A program made the position numbers and the translations under genes. From contig CAYMUY010000016.1 in assembly GCA_964393825.1 (NCBI GenBank), positions 1 to 64,000 of the forward strand: a DNA stretch of 64,000 nucleotides. Reading direction: 5' to 3'. Origin of the DNA: PFJX01 sp964393825. Lineage in GTDB: Bacteria > Pseudomonadota > Gammaproteobacteria > Burkholderiales > Thiobacillaceae. The notes beneath the pieces are model-generated. The model was given only the letters and a program-made list of their open reading frames with translations. It had not been told where the DNA came from and did no database searches. Of this stretch, positions 24,686-32,975 are shown piece after piece (position 1 is the first letter of the stretch; the number at the start of each line of letters is the position of its first letter).

Positions 24686-24746
24686 GACGCCCACAGGCAT
24701 AGGGATCAAGCGCTTGGCCAACCCCGCGAGGGCCTCGTCCGGCGCA

Positions 24747-24763
24747 TGTCAAAAAGTCCGACA
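24747..24763 (-). promoter_or_regulatory. Putative PrsR/PEP-CTERM box upstream of the EPS promoter
   Basis: The minus strand reads TGTCGGACTTTTTGACA, an imperfect palindrome with TGTC/GACA ends. It lies about 62 bases upstream of the -24 element. A near copy (TGTCGGAATTTTTTACG) stands before the PEP-CTERM gene, which supports a shared activator site. Confidence 0.6.
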
Positions 24764-24779
24764 CCACCTGACACACCCC

Positions 24780-24813
24780 AAAAAAAAACAGCGGCCTGAA
24801 CCGCTGTTTTTCT
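24780..24813 (-). terminator. Rho-independent terminator of the PEP-CTERM gene
   Basis: The eight-base stem AACAGCGG / CCGCTGTT has a six-base loop. It is followed on the minus strand by a run of nine T, with a shorter T run in the other direction. It lies about 40 bases after the PEP-CTERM stop codon. Confidence 0.85.
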
Positions 24814-24845
24814 GACCTGAAGAAAACTGATCGTTTTCAGTAGTC

Positions 24846-25667
24846 TCAAGCCTTGCGGCGACGCATGAAGCCCAGGCCGGCGATACCGATGCCGAGGAGC
24901 GCCAGGGAAGCGGGCTCGGGTACGGAGGTGATGCGGAAGTTGCCGGCAAAGTTCGGCACCGGACCATTCGGGGTCTGGACCATGTTGACGGTTTGCGACA
25001 TGAACAACTTGCCGTTGATCTGGTTGTCACTATTGCCTGCGGCATCGAGGAAGGAGAAGACTCCCTCATAACCACCCCAACCGGCGCTCAGCGCCGAGTC
25101 GGTCAACACCATGTTGAGTACGCCGCTGGTGACGGACCAGCCCACGGTCAACACGCCAGACACGTTGCTGCCCGCCTGCAGGGCCGCGCTGACCGCAGCG
25201 CCCTGGGCACCGGGAAGAGCCTGGAAGGCGCCGTTGTAGGTTGTCTGGAAACTGCCGGAAAGACCAGTCGAGGCGCTGGTGATCGCGGCAGGGATGGTGC
25301 CAGCGGTAATCAGTGTGGTCACGTCGCCGGAGAACACCACCTGATTCAGGATGCCGTAGATATCGACCGCCTGGAAGCCGGGAACCCCGTTGTAGTCGTA
25401 AGCGAAAGCGCCATTCGCGGAGACGGTGTGGGCGTACAGCGAATCACCAGCCGTCATGCCCGAGAGGCCGCCGAAGCCACTGAAGGTCACGCTGTCACCC
25501 GCACCCAGGGTCAGCTTCTGGTTGAAGCCCACCGCACCATTGAGGTTGGTGACGTCGAACTGCGCATTCACCGTATGCCCTTGCACCGGCACCAGGAATG
25601 CATGGGCGCTCGCGGCGCCTCCCAGCATTGCCACGCTCAGCAGGCTGCTCATCAGTTTGCGATTCAT
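24846..25667 (-). CDS. PEP-CTERM sorting domain protein
   Basis: The 273-residue secreted protein starts at ATG 25,667, nine bases after AGGAG. It has a signal peptide ending ASAHA and a low-complexity beta-rich body. The C-terminal sorting signal is VPEPAS, a hydrophobic helix LALLGIGIAGLGF and a basic RRRKA tail. Exosortase recognises this signal; such proteins are anchored or released with the EPS matrix. The body is of no family I recognise. It has its own sigma-54-type promoter and terminator, so it is monocistronic. Confidence 0.9.
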   Translation of the reverse strand: MNRKLMSSLLSVAMLGGAASAHAFLVPVQGHTVNAQFDVTNLNGAVGFNQKLTLGAGDSVTFSGFGGLSGMTAGDSLYAHTVSANGAFAYDYNGVPGFQAVDIYGILNQVVFSGDVTTLITAGTIPAAITSASTGLSGSFQTTYNGAFQALPGAQGAAVSAALQAGSNVSGVLTVGWSVTSGVLNMVLTDSALSAGWGGYEGVFSFLDAAGNSDNQINGKLFMSQTVNMVQTPNGPVPNFAGNFRITSVPEPASLALLGIGIAGLGFMRRRKA

Positions 25668-25749
25668 CTTTGGTACTCCTGTCGAAACATTGGTCGATGA
25701 GGTCTGCATGATTGGCACAAACCACTGCATCACTCGATGCGGACTTATA

Positions 25750-25765
25750 AGCACAAGACGTGCCA
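25750..25765 (-). promoter_or_regulatory. Sigma-54 (-24/-12) promoter of the PEP-CTERM gene
   Basis: The minus strand reads TGGCACGTCTTGTGCT: the whole TGGCACG block is present, and TGC at -12 with one T-to-G change before it. It lies about 83 bases before the start codon. Confidence 0.72.
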
Positions 25766-25861
25766 GGACATAAGCATCACAAACAACTCCATACTGTTCA
25801 ATCACTTACACACACACGGCCGCAGCCAGGAGTGATGCACCGCACACCATACCGGCCGCCG

Positions 25862-25878
25862 CGTAAAAAATTCCGACA
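25862..25878 (-). promoter_or_regulatory. Putative PrsR/PEP-CTERM box upstream of the PEP-CTERM gene
   Basis: The minus strand reads TGTCGGAATTTTTTACG, sharing 13 of 17 positions with the 24,747-24,763 site. A second CGACA half-site lies at 25,886-25,890. It is about 97 bases upstream of the -24 element, a usual range for enhancer sites of sigma-54 activators. Confidence 0.55.
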
Positions 25879-26051
25879 AGTCTTTCGACAATCCCTCACT
25901 GTGTGTATCGCATTCGCCAGGACACCCCGTCACCAACGCGATCCATAAGCAATTTTTATTATCCCGCGCGGTTGCCGCTGGCTACCATTGCTCGCCGATC
26001 GAGGGGGAAGTCCGAATGTGCCACTCTGCCGTACACCACACTTCCTGACCC

Positions 26052-26246
26052 ATGGACATCCTCTATCTCCTGATCCCCCTCAGCCTGGTCTTCGTGGCGA
26101 TCATCGCCTACGTCTTTCTCTGGGCTGTCAAGAGCGGCCAATTCGAGGACATGGAAGGCCCGGCTCACCGCATCCTCATGGACGACGACACCCCCTCCCC
26201 GCCAGCGGTCCGCAATAGTACAAAATCGGACAACAATGTCGATTGA
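26052..26246 (+). CDS. ccoS: cbb3-type cytochrome oxidase assembly protein CcoS
   Basis: The 64-residue protein has one N-terminal helix (ILYLLIPLSLVFVAIIAYVFLWAV), then SGQFEDMEGPAHRILMDDD, the hallmark of CcoS. It is needed to insert haem and copper into cbb3 oxidase. The gene lies directly before ccoN, with an FNR-type box starting in its last codons. The copper ATPase CcoI, its usual neighbour, is not in the window. Confidence 0.88.
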   Translation: MDILYLLIPLSLVFVAIIAYVFLWAVKSGQFEDMEGPAHRILMDDDTPSPPAVRNSTKSDNNVD

Positions 26247-26256
26247 CTTTAATCAA
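26243..26256. promoter_or_regulatory. FNR/ANR-type box before ccoN
   Basis: The sequence is TTGACTTTAATCAA, one base away from TTGAT-N4-ATCAA. It is about 80 bases before the ccoN start and overlaps the ccoS stop codon. It fits low-oxygen activation of the cbb3 genes. Confidence 0.75.
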
Positions 26257-26334
26257 GCCGATTAATAGCATTCGGCCGTCGAATTTTCGGCGTTCGTTTT
26301 TTTAGACCCAGCCTCAACTGCTAAGGAGACCCGT

Positions 26335-27780
26335 ATGGAAGCAACATACAACTACAAGGTCGTCCGCCAGTTCGCCATCATGACTGTCGTATGGGGAATT
26401 GTCGGAATGTTGGTAGGCGTCATCATTGCCGCTCAGCTCATCTGGCCTACATTGACCGAAGCCCTGGGGCCTCTGGCTCCCTACCTCTCATACGGGCGCC
26501 TGCGTCCGCTGCATACCAACGCGGTGATTTTTGCATTTGGCGGTTCCGCGCTGTTCGCCACCTCGCTCTATATCGTCCAGCGCACCTGTCAGACGCGTCT
26601 GCTCTCGGACGGACTGGCCTCCTTCGTCTTCTGGGGCTGGCAACTGGTCATCCTGCTGGCCGCGGTCTCGCTGCCGATGGGCTACACCACCGGCAAGGAA
26701 TACGCCGAACTGGAATGGCCCATCGACCTGCTGATCACCGTGGTCTGGGTGGCCTACGCCGTGCTGTTCCTGGGCACCATCATCATCCGCAAGACCAAGC
26801 ACATCTACGTGGCCAACTGGTTCTTCGGCGCCTACATCATCACCATCGCCCTGCTGCATCTGGTGAACAGCGCCGAACTGCCCTGGGCACTGGGCGGCGG
26901 TTCCTGGTTGAAGTCCTACTCCGCCTATGCCGGCGTGCAGGACGCGATGGTGCAGTGGTGGTACGGCCATAACGCGGTGGGCTTCTTTCTGACCACCGCC
27001 TTCCTGGGCATGATGTACTACTTCATCCCGAAGCAGGCCGGCCGTCCGATCTTCTCCTACCGCCTGTCCATCGTCCACTTCTGGGCGCTGAACTTCATCT
27101 ACATGTGGGCCGGCCCGCACCATCTGCTGTACACCGCGCTGCCCGACTGGGCGCAGTCCCTCGGCATGGTGTTCTCGCTGATGCTGATCGCACCGTCCTG
27201 GGGCGGCATGATGAACGGCATCATGACCCTCTCCGGCGCCTGGCATAAGCTGCGCACCGATCCGATCCTGAAGTTCCTGATCACCGCGATGTCCTTCTAT
27301 GGCATGTCGACCTTCGAAGGCCCGATGATGTCGGTGAAGACCGTCAACGCGCTGTCTCACTACACCGAGTGGACCATCGGCCACGTGCACTCCGGTGCCC
27401 TGGGCTGGGTGGCAATGATCTCGATCGGCTCGCTCTACCACCTCATCCCCCGTCTGTTCGGCCGCGAGCAAATGCATAGCGTGAAGCTGATCAACGTCCA
27501 CTTCTGGTGGTCGACCATCGGCGTCGTGCTCTATATCGCTTCCCTCTGGATCGCCGGTGTGGCGCAAGGCCTGATGTGGCGCGCGACCAATGCGGACGGC
27601 ACGCTGACCTACAGCTTCGCCCAGTCCGTTGCCGCCATGTATCCCTTCTATACGATTCGCCTGATCGGCGGTGTCATGTTCTTCGCGGGCATGCTGCTGA
27701 TGGCTTACAACGTGTGGAAGACCGTCGCCGCGGGCAAGGCTGTCAACGACGCCCGCATTCCTGAAGCTGTCGCGGCTTAA
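26335..27780 (+). CDS. ccoN: cbb3-type cytochrome c oxidase subunit I
   Basis: The 481-residue catalytic subunit has about twelve helices. It reduces oxygen to water at a haem b3-CuB centre with very high oxygen affinity. Metal and haem His residues are visible in RPLHTNAVIF, WWYGHNAVGFF, WAGPHHLLY and IGHVHSGALGW. It starts at ATG 26,335 after AAGGAG and is followed by ccoO, ccoQ and ccoP in one operon. Confidence 0.97.
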   Translation: MEATYNYKVVRQFAIMTVVWGIVGMLVGVIIAAQLIWPTLTEALGPLAPYLSYGRLRPLHTNAVIFAFGGSALFATSLYIVQRTCQTRLLSDGLASFVFWGWQLVILLAAVSLPMGYTTGKEYAELEWPIDLLITVVWVAYAVLFLGTIIIRKTKHIYVANWFFGAYIITIALLHLVNSAELPWALGGGSWLKSYSAYAGVQDAMVQWWYGHNAVGFFLTTAFLGMMYYFIPKQAGRPIFSYRLSIVHFWALNFIYMWAGPHHLLYTALPDWAQSLGMVFSLMLIAPSWGGMMNGIMTLSGAWHKLRTDPILKFLITAMSFYGMSTFEGPMMSVKTVNALSHYTEWTIGHVHSGALGWVAMISIGSLYHLIPRLFGREQMHSVKLINVHFWWSTIGVVLYIASLWIAGVAQGLMWRATNADGTLTYSFAQSVAAMYPFYTIRLIGGVMFFAGMLLMAYNVWKTVAAGKAVNDARIPEAVAA

Positions 27781-27798
27781 CGGACAAGGAGACATCGC

Positions 27799-28410
27799 AT
27801 GTTTTCACACAAGGCTCTTGAAAAGAACATCGGCTGGCTGATGGTGCTGACGTTCATCGTCGTTTCCATCGGTGGTCTGGTCCAGATCGTGCCGCTGTTC
27901 TTCCAGAAATCGACCACGGAAGCCGTGCCGGGCCTCAAGCCCTACACCGCACTGCAACTGACCGGGCGCGACATCTACATCCGGGAAGGCTGCTACAACT
28001 GCCACTCCCAGATGGTGCGTCCGTTCCGTGCCGAGACCGAGCGCTATGGCCACTTCTCCGTGGCCGGCGAGTTCGTCTACGACCGCCCGTTCCAGTGGGG
28101 CTCCAAGCGTACCGGCCCGGATCTGCATCGTGTCGGTGGGCGTTACTCGGATGACTGGCATTACACGCACCTGATGAACCCGCGTGACGTGGTGCCGGAA
28201 TCGAACATGCCCGCCTATCCGTGGCTTGCCGACGCGCCCGCCGACGTCGCCAATATCCAGGCCAAGATGAAGACGCTGAACATCGTCGGCCATGGCTACA
28301 CGGAGCAGGAAATCGCCGAGGCGCCCGCCATGCTGGAAGGCAAGACAGAAATGGACGCCATGATCGCCTACCTGCAGGTGCTGGGCACCTCGGCACCCAA
28401 GGCGCAGTGA
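27799..28410 (+). CDS. ccoO: cbb3-type cytochrome c oxidase subunit II (monohaem cytochrome c)
   Basis: The 203-residue protein has one N-terminal membrane anchor (IGWLMVLTFIVVSIGGLVQIVPLFF) and a single CXXCH haem site, EGCYNCHSQ, near residue 71. Met ligand candidates lie in PESNMPAYPWL. It passes electrons to CcoN. AAGGAG precedes the start, 18 bases after ccoN. Confidence 0.96.
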   Translation: MFSHKALEKNIGWLMVLTFIVVSIGGLVQIVPLFFQKSTTEAVPGLKPYTALQLTGRDIYIREGCYNCHSQMVRPFRAETERYGHFSVAGEFVYDRPFQWGSKRTGPDLHRVGGRYSDDWHYTHLMNPRDVVPESNMPAYPWLADAPADVANIQAKMKTLNIVGHGYTEQEIAEAPAMLEGKTEMDAMIAYLQVLGTSAPKAQ

Positions 28411-28411
28411 C

Positions 28412-28579
28412 ATGGATGCCGGCACTCTCGGTTCAGTCGTAACCGTCCTCTTCTTCGTCCTGTTTGTCGTGATCCTGTGGTGGGTATTCAAGCGCGACAA
28501 CAAACAGAAATTCGAGGACGCCGGCAATCTTCCCTTCCAGGAAGATGCCGACGAGGCCGGCAAACGCCACACAGACTAG
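28412..28579 (+). CDS. ccoQ: cbb3-type oxidase small subunit CcoQ
   Basis: The 55-residue protein (starting MDAGTLGSVVTVLFF) has one membrane helix, VLFFVLFVVILWWVF, followed by KRDNKQKFEDAGNLPF. This matches CcoQ/FixQ, which stabilises the complex. It begins one base after the ccoO stop codon and ends nine bases before ccoP. Confidence 0.9.
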   Translation: MDAGTLGSVVTVLFFVLFVVILWWVFKRDNKQKFEDAGNLPFQEDADEAGKRHTD

Positions 28580-28588
28580 GAGACACTT

Positions 28589-29584
28589 ATGATTGCTGGA
28601 TACGCAATACCCGACTTTGTCAGTGAGTTCTGGCATTACTACATCGCCGCGCTCACGGTTCTTGGCATCCTCTTTTCCCTCTTTTTGCTGAGAAGCCAGA
28701 CCACAAAGAAACTTGCCGCGGGTGAACAGGCAGAAGTGATGGCCCCCACCTGGGACGGCGACCTGCAGGAACTGAACAACCCGCTGCCGCGCTGGTGGAT
28801 GTGGATGTTCTACGGCCTGATCTTCTTCGGCATCGGCTACTTGGTGCTCTACCCGGGCATGGGCAAGTTCGGCGGCACACTGGGCTGGTCCTCCTTCCAG
28901 GAATGGAAGGACGACAAGGATGCGGTCGACGCCGAATTCGATAAAGTCATGGCGCCGTTCAAGTCGCAGGACCTGCTGGCGGTCGCGGCCGACCCGAAAG
29001 CCCGGGAAATGGGCCAGAACCTGTACATGACCTACTGCTCGCAGTGCCACGGCTCCAGCGCCCAGGGCGGCAAGGGTTTCCCCAACCTGACCGACGGTGA
29101 ATGGCTGTTTGGCGGCACCCCGGACGACATCAAGGCCAGCATCGCCGGCGGTCGCCTGGCCGAGATGCCGGCCATGGGAGATGCCGTCGGTGGCGAGCAA
29201 GGTGCCAAGGAAGTCGCCAACTACGTGTTGTCCCTCGGCGGCAAACCGCATGATGCAGCTCTGGCCGCCGCCGGCAAGGAAAAGTTTGCCGCCTGTTCCG
29301 GCTGCCATGGTGAAGACGGCAAGGGCATGCCCGCAGCCAGCTTCCCCAACCTGACCGACAACGCCTGGCAGTATGGCGGCAGCGAATCCGCCATCGTGCA
29401 GAGCATCATGAAGGGTCGCAAGGGGGGCATGCCGGCACAGATGGAAGCGCTTGGCGAGTCCAAGGTCCACCTCCTGGCTGCCTACGTCTGGGGCCTGGGT
29501 GGCGGCAAGCAGCCCGCCGCACCGGCACCGGTAGCGGCCGTGGAAGCCCCCGTGGGCGAAACAGCGGCTCCGGCCGTGCATTAA
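28589..29584 (+). CDS. ccoP: cbb3-type cytochrome c oxidase subunit III (dihaem cytochrome c)
   Basis: The 331-residue protein has two N-terminal helices with the family's PRWWMWMFYGLIFFGIGYLV, then two cytochrome c domains with CSQCHGS (about residue 150) and CSGCHGE (about residue 237). It receives electrons from soluble cytochromes. The C-terminus is an Ala/Pro-rich tail. AGGAGA precedes ATG 28,589. Confidence 0.96.
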   Translation: MIAGYAIPDFVSEFWHYYIAALTVLGILFSLFLLRSQTTKKLAAGEQAEVMAPTWDGDLQELNNPLPRWWMWMFYGLIFFGIGYLVLYPGMGKFGGTLGWSSFQEWKDDKDAVDAEFDKVMAPFKSQDLLAVAADPKAREMGQNLYMTYCSQCHGSSAQGGKGFPNLTDGEWLFGGTPDDIKASIAGGRLAEMPAMGDAVGGEQGAKEVANYVLSLGGKPHDAALAAAGKEKFAACSGCHGEDGKGMPAASFPNLTDNAWQYGGSESAIVQSIMKGRKGGMPAQMEALGESKVHLLAAYVWGLGGGKQPAAPAPVAAVEAPVGETAAPAVH

Positions 29585-29710
29585 GCCCGAGAGGGCTTTC
29601 GGGCTGGCCCACGGGCCGGCCCCGGAACCCAGCCCATTTCACAAAGTGGGCTGGCTTCCGGTGATAAACACTGCCCCAGGAAAGACACCAAGAGGGCACA
29701 ACCGGAAACA

Positions 29711-29748
29711 GGTATTGAATACTGGCCTGTCTGGCCAATACCTTTTTT
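29711..29748 (+). terminator. Probable terminator or attenuator between ccoP and ccoG
   Basis: GGTATTG at 29,711-29,717 pairs with CAATACC at 29,736-29,742, with a GGCC/GGCC inner pairing, followed by six T. Other GC-rich hairpins lie at 29,585-29,660. It suggests that ccoG is expressed at a lower level than ccoNOQP. Confidence 0.6.
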
Positions 29749-29762
29749 GAGAGAGAAGCGCC

Positions 29763-31187
29763 GTGTCCGAAAAGCAGCCCGTAGACATCCCAATCATCAA
29801 GGATGCAGCAGGCGACGCCGAGCAATCGCTCTACGCCGTCCACCAGAAGATCTACCCCCGTGCCGTCTCCGGCCTGTTCAACTACTGGCGCATCGCACTG
29901 GTGGTCATCACCCAGGCCGTGTTCTATGGCCTGCCCTGGCTGACCTGGGATGATCGACAGGCCGTGCTGTTCGATCTCGGGGCACGCAAGTTCTATCTGT
30001 TCGACATGGTGTTCTGGCCGCAGGACTTCATCTGGTTCGCGGTCATCCTCATTCTCTCGGCGCTGGGACTGTTCCTGTTCACCGCCATCGCCGGCCGCCT
30101 CTGGTGCGGCTACGCCTGTCCGCAAACGGTCTACACCGAACTCTTCATGTGGATCGAAGGCTGGATCGAGGGCAACTACAAGCAGCAGCAGAAACTGAAC
30201 GACATGCCCTGGAATGGTCAGAAGATCCTGCGCCGGGGCGGCAAGCATGTTGCCTGGATTTTGCTCTCGCTGTGGACTGGCTTCTCCTTCGTCGCCTACT
30301 TCACACCCGCCGCCACGCTGTGGCAGGAAATGCTCACCTTCAGCTTCGGTCCCTGGGAAGCCTTCTGGATTTTCTTCTATGCATTCACCACCTGGGGTTT
30401 CGCCGGCTTCATGCGCGAGCAGGTGTGCAAGTACATGTGCCCCTATGCCCGCTTCCAGAGCGTGATGTTCGACACCGACACGCTGATCATCACCTACGAC
30501 TACAAGCGGGGCGAGTCACGCGGCACCCGCAGGAAAGGCGCCGATTACCAGTCTCAGGGGCTGGGCGACTGTGTCGACTGTGGCATCTGCGTGCAGGTCT
30601 GCCCGACCGGCATCGATATCCGCAATGGCCTGCAATACATGTGCATCGGTTGCGCAGCCTGCATCGACGCCTGCGACCAGGTCATGGAAAAGATGAATTA
30701 TCCGAAGGGCCTGATCCGCTACTCGACACAGAACGCCATCGACGGTGTCTATACCGACAAGGACATTCCCAAGCACGTTTTCCGCCCGCGCACCCTGTTC
30801 TATATCGCCGTCGTCAGCGTCATCACGCTCGCCTTCTTCTATACCCTGGCGATGCGCATTCCGATGCGCGCCGACGTGATCCGCGACCGCCTGACACTCT
30901 CTCGCGAAGCCGAGAACGGCCAGATCGAGAACCTCTACCAGTTGCGCATCATCAACATGGAGAACGTTCCCCATCATTACCGGATCAGCGCCAGCGGTCT
31001 CGAAGGTGTGCAAGTCACCACCGGTAACGAGGTCACCATCGCGCCGTTGAGCACGGTCAATCACAACGTCGTGCTGCGTGCCGACCCCAGCGTGCTCAAG
31101 CGCCCCAGTCAACCGGTCGTGTTCACGATCCAGGCGGACGAAAACGCCAGTATCGTGCGTGAAGCCAAATCCAGTTTCCTGAAATAA
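29763..31187 (+). CDS. ccoG: cbb3 oxidase accessory protein CcoG (FixG/RdxA)
   Basis: The 474-residue membrane protein starts at GTG 29,763. About five helices surround two [4Fe-4S] ferredoxin motifs (CVDCGICVQVCPTG and CIGCAACIDACDQ). A C-terminal periplasmic Ig-like FixG domain contains VPHHYRISASGL. A CGYACPQTVYTE motif lies in an early loop. CcoG is thought to reduce copper for delivery to CcoN. It is followed nine bases later by the FixH-like gene. Confidence 0.95.
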   Translation: MSEKQPVDIPIIKDAAGDAEQSLYAVHQKIYPRAVSGLFNYWRIALVVITQAVFYGLPWLTWDDRQAVLFDLGARKFYLFDMVFWPQDFIWFAVILILSALGLFLFTAIAGRLWCGYACPQTVYTELFMWIEGWIEGNYKQQQKLNDMPWNGQKILRRGGKHVAWILLSLWTGFSFVAYFTPAATLWQEMLTFSFGPWEAFWIFFYAFTTWGFAGFMREQVCKYMCPYARFQSVMFDTDTLIITYDYKRGESRGTRRKGADYQSQGLGDCVDCGICVQVCPTGIDIRNGLQYMCIGCAACIDACDQVMEKMNYPKGLIRYSTQNAIDGVYTDKDIPKHVFRPRTLFYIAVVSVITLAFFYTLAMRIPMRADVIRDRLTLSREAENGQIENLYQLRIINMENVPHHYRISASGLEGVQVTTGNEVTIAPLSTVNHNVVLRADPSVLKRPSQPVVFTIQADENASIVREAKSSFLK

Positions 31188-31196
31188 GGTATCCAC

Positions 31197-31730
31197 ATGA
31201 TGACGCTAGACCCCACACCGAGACGCCCTGCATGGAAGGAACCCATGATCTGGCTGATCGCCGGCTTGCCAGCCATCGCCGTGGTCGCCAGTTTCACCAC
31301 CTATTTCATCGCCGCCCATGAACCGGACAGCCTGGTCAGGGAGGAGCACCGCAAGGTGGGACTGGCGATGGTGGCCCCATTGAGTGACGCGGAGAAGGCG
31401 GCAGCCGGAATGGGACTATCGGCGCGACTGACACGTCACGATGGCCGCCTCGAACTCACGCTGAGCGGCAACCTGTCCGACCAGCCACAACGGCTCGCGT
31501 TGAATGTCGTCCACCCCACCCGGGAGAATCAGGACCTTCATATCCTCTTGGCACATTCACATGAGCTGTCGTATATTGCCCCTGCCCCGGAAATGGGATC
31601 AGGGAAGCGCATTCTGGTCCTCGAACCGGAAGACCGGAGTTGGCGCATCACCGGTCAGTGGATGGCGCCCTTCTCCGGCATGACGGAGCTGGTAGCCGAA
31701 GGAAGCACACCATCAACAACGCACCCGTAA
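31197..31730 (+). CDS. ccoH: FixH family protein (CcoH-like)
   Basis: The 177-residue protein has one N-terminal helix (MIWLIAGLPAIAVVASFTTYFI) and a periplasmic beta-sandwich region ending RSWRITGQW, typical of FixH. It is an assembly factor or subunit of cbb3 oxidase. Its place right after ccoG is the usual one. The N-terminus PRRPAWKEPMIW is also family-typical. Confidence 0.8.
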   Translation: MMTLDPTPRRPAWKEPMIWLIAGLPAIAVVASFTTYFIAAHEPDSLVREEHRKVGLAMVAPLSDAEKAAAGMGLSARLTRHDGRLELTLSGNLSDQPQRLALNVVHPTRENQDLHILLAHSHELSYIAPAPEMGSGKRILVLEPEDRSWRITGQWMAPFSGMTELVAEGSTPSTTHP

Positions 31731-31754
31731 CGGGGCAATCATAGGAGCACGCAC

Positions 31755-31886
31755 ATGGACACGCCAATCATGAGTCTGTTGTTCAACCATCCGATCGGCA
31801 TTCTCAGCCTGTTCACCATCGGCTTCATCATCGCCATGGGACTGTTCATCTGGGCGAAGCTGTCGAAAAAGTCCCACGAGGACTGA
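31755..31886 (+). CDS. Small single-helix membrane protein (DUF3149-like)
   Basis: The 43-residue protein begins MDTPIMSLLF and has one helix (IGILSLFTIGFIIAMGLFIWA), then a basic-acidic tail KLSKKSHED. It has a GGAG site before ATG 31,755 and a strong terminator right after it. Its size and pattern recall DUF3149, a small protein often seen near respiratory genes. It is the last gene of the cco cluster. Confidence 0.6.
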   Translation: MDTPIMSLLFNHPIGILSLFTIGFIIAMGLFIWAKLSKKSHED

Positions 31887-31921
31887 TCGCCCGGCCTCCC
31901 CGCTCTCGATACCCCAACCGT

Positions 31922-31950
31922 AAAAAAAGCCGGCCCGCGCCGGCTTTTTT
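31922..31950. terminator. Bidirectional terminator, cco cluster / purU
   Basis: The stem GCCGGC-CCGC-GCCGGC has seven A on one side and six T on the other. It can end both the cco transcript and the convergent purU transcript. Confidence 0.9.
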
Positions 31951-31971
31951 ATTGGCTGAAATGCGGCAATC

Positions 31972-32826
31972 TCAGTCGAACACCACCGTCTTGTTGCCGT
32001 AGACCAGGATGCGGTTGTCGATGTGCCAGCGTACGGCGCGCGACAGCACCACTTTTTCCAGGTCGGCGCCCTTGCGCACCAGGTCATCGATGTCGTCGCG
32101 ATGCGAGATGCGGGTGACGTCCTGCTCGATGATGGGGCCATCGTCCAGGATCTCGGTGACGTAGTGGCTGGTGGCGCCGATCAGCTTCACCCCCCGTTCG
32201 AAGGCGCGCTGGTAGGGCTTGGCGCCGTGGAAGGCGGGCAGGAAGGAATGGTGGATGTTGATGATCCGGTTGGGGTAATGCGCGATGAACTCCGGTGACA
32301 GCACCTGCATGTAACGCGCCAGCACCATGAAATCGACGTGGTGCGCTTCCAGCAGCGCGCGCTGTTGCCGCTCCGCCTCGGGCTTGTTGTCCTTGTTTAC
32401 ATGGATGTGCTGGAACGGGATCTTGTAGGCTGCCGCCAGCCAGTGGGTGTCCGGGTGGTTGCTGATGATCAGGGGGATGTCGCAATAGAGTTCGCCGGCG
32501 TGGTGGCGGTAGAGCAGATCGGCCAGGCAGTGATCGTACTTCGATACGAAGATCGCCAGACGTGGCTTCACGCTGGATAAAGACAGCTTCCAGTCCATGG
32601 CATTCGCCGCCGCGATGGGCGCGAACGCCTCGTCGAATTTGTGCAGGCCCAGCTCGAAACCTTCCAGCGCCCATTCCACCCGCATCAGGAACAGGCCGGC
32701 GGCGCTGTCCTGGTGCTGGTCGGCGTGCAGGATGTTGGCGTTGTGCCGGAGCAGGAAATTGGCGATGGTCGCCACCAGGCCTTTCTTGTCCGGGCAGGCG
32801 ATGAGCAGAACGGCGGTATTGCGCAT
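31972..32826 (-). CDS. purU: Formyltetrahydrofolate deformylase
   Basis: The 284-residue enzyme hydrolyses 10-formyl-THF to THF and formate and so balances one-carbon pools. An N-terminal ACT domain (residues 1-85, ILHADQHQDSAAGLFLMRVEW) is followed by a formyltransferase domain with RYMQVLSPEF, NIHHSFLPAFHG and DDGPIIEQDVTRI. Length is normal. It is a single gene between a shared terminator and the nrdA promoter region. Confidence 0.95.
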   Translation of the reverse strand: MRNTAVLLIACPDKKGLVATIANFLLRHNANILHADQHQDSAAGLFLMRVEWALEGFELGLHKFDEAFAPIAAANAMDWKLSLSSVKPRLAIFVSKYDHCLADLLYRHHAGELYCDIPLIISNHPDTHWLAAAYKIPFQHIHVNKDNKPEAERQQRALLEAHHVDFMVLARYMQVLSPEFIAHYPNRIINIHHSFLPAFHGAKPYQRAFERGVKLIGATSHYVTEILDDGPIIEQDVTRISHRDDIDDLVRKGADLEKVVLSRAVRWHIDNRILVYGNKTVVFD

Positions 32827-32966
32827 GTCGGTCTTGGGTTGCGTGAACGGCCGCCATGATACCGCGCGTGGCGGGCGGTTTCTTCGGATGCGCGCACGCG
32901 CGCCAGGTCCGACGCCCCGGACAGTCCCTCACGGCACGGAGGTGCGGCCCGTTCCGGGTGCCTGCC

Positions 32967-32975
32967 TGTGGATAA
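32967..32975 (-). promoter_or_regulatory. DnaA box upstream of nrdA
   Basis: TGTGGATAA is the reverse complement of the perfect DnaA box TTATCCACA. A second site with one change, TGTGGATAG, lies at 33,056-33,064. DnaA binding near nrdAB is established in E. coli; its role here is inference. Confidence 0.6.

Larger units (their letters stand above)
24458..24845. other. Intergenic regulatory region between the EPS operon and the PEP-CTERM gene
   Basis: These 388 bases contain no convincing gene. They hold the terminator of the PEP-CTERM gene (24,780-24,813), a 17-bp motif shared with the PEP-CTERM promoter region (24,747-24,763) and a -24/-12 promoter (24,670-24,685). That leaves an untranslated leader of about 200 bases before wecA. 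Confidence 0.7.
25668..26051. other. Divergent intergenic region, PEP-CTERM gene / ccoS
   Basis: These 384 bases hold the sigma-54 promoter (25,750-25,765) and the upstream box (25,862-25,878) of the PEP-CTERM gene. No gene of credible composition is present. I see no clear promoter for ccoS beyond AT-rich stretches near 25,950. Confidence 0.65.

Noticed and set aside
24318..24815. 165-residue plus-strand frame in the EPS/PEP-CTERM gap
   Set aside because: It crosses the wecA start, the sigma-54 promoter and a terminator, and has no domain.
25712..25728. TGGCAC...TGCA on the plus strand as a second sigma-54 promoter
   Set aside because: The GG to GC spacing is one base too long and no plus-strand gene starts close by.
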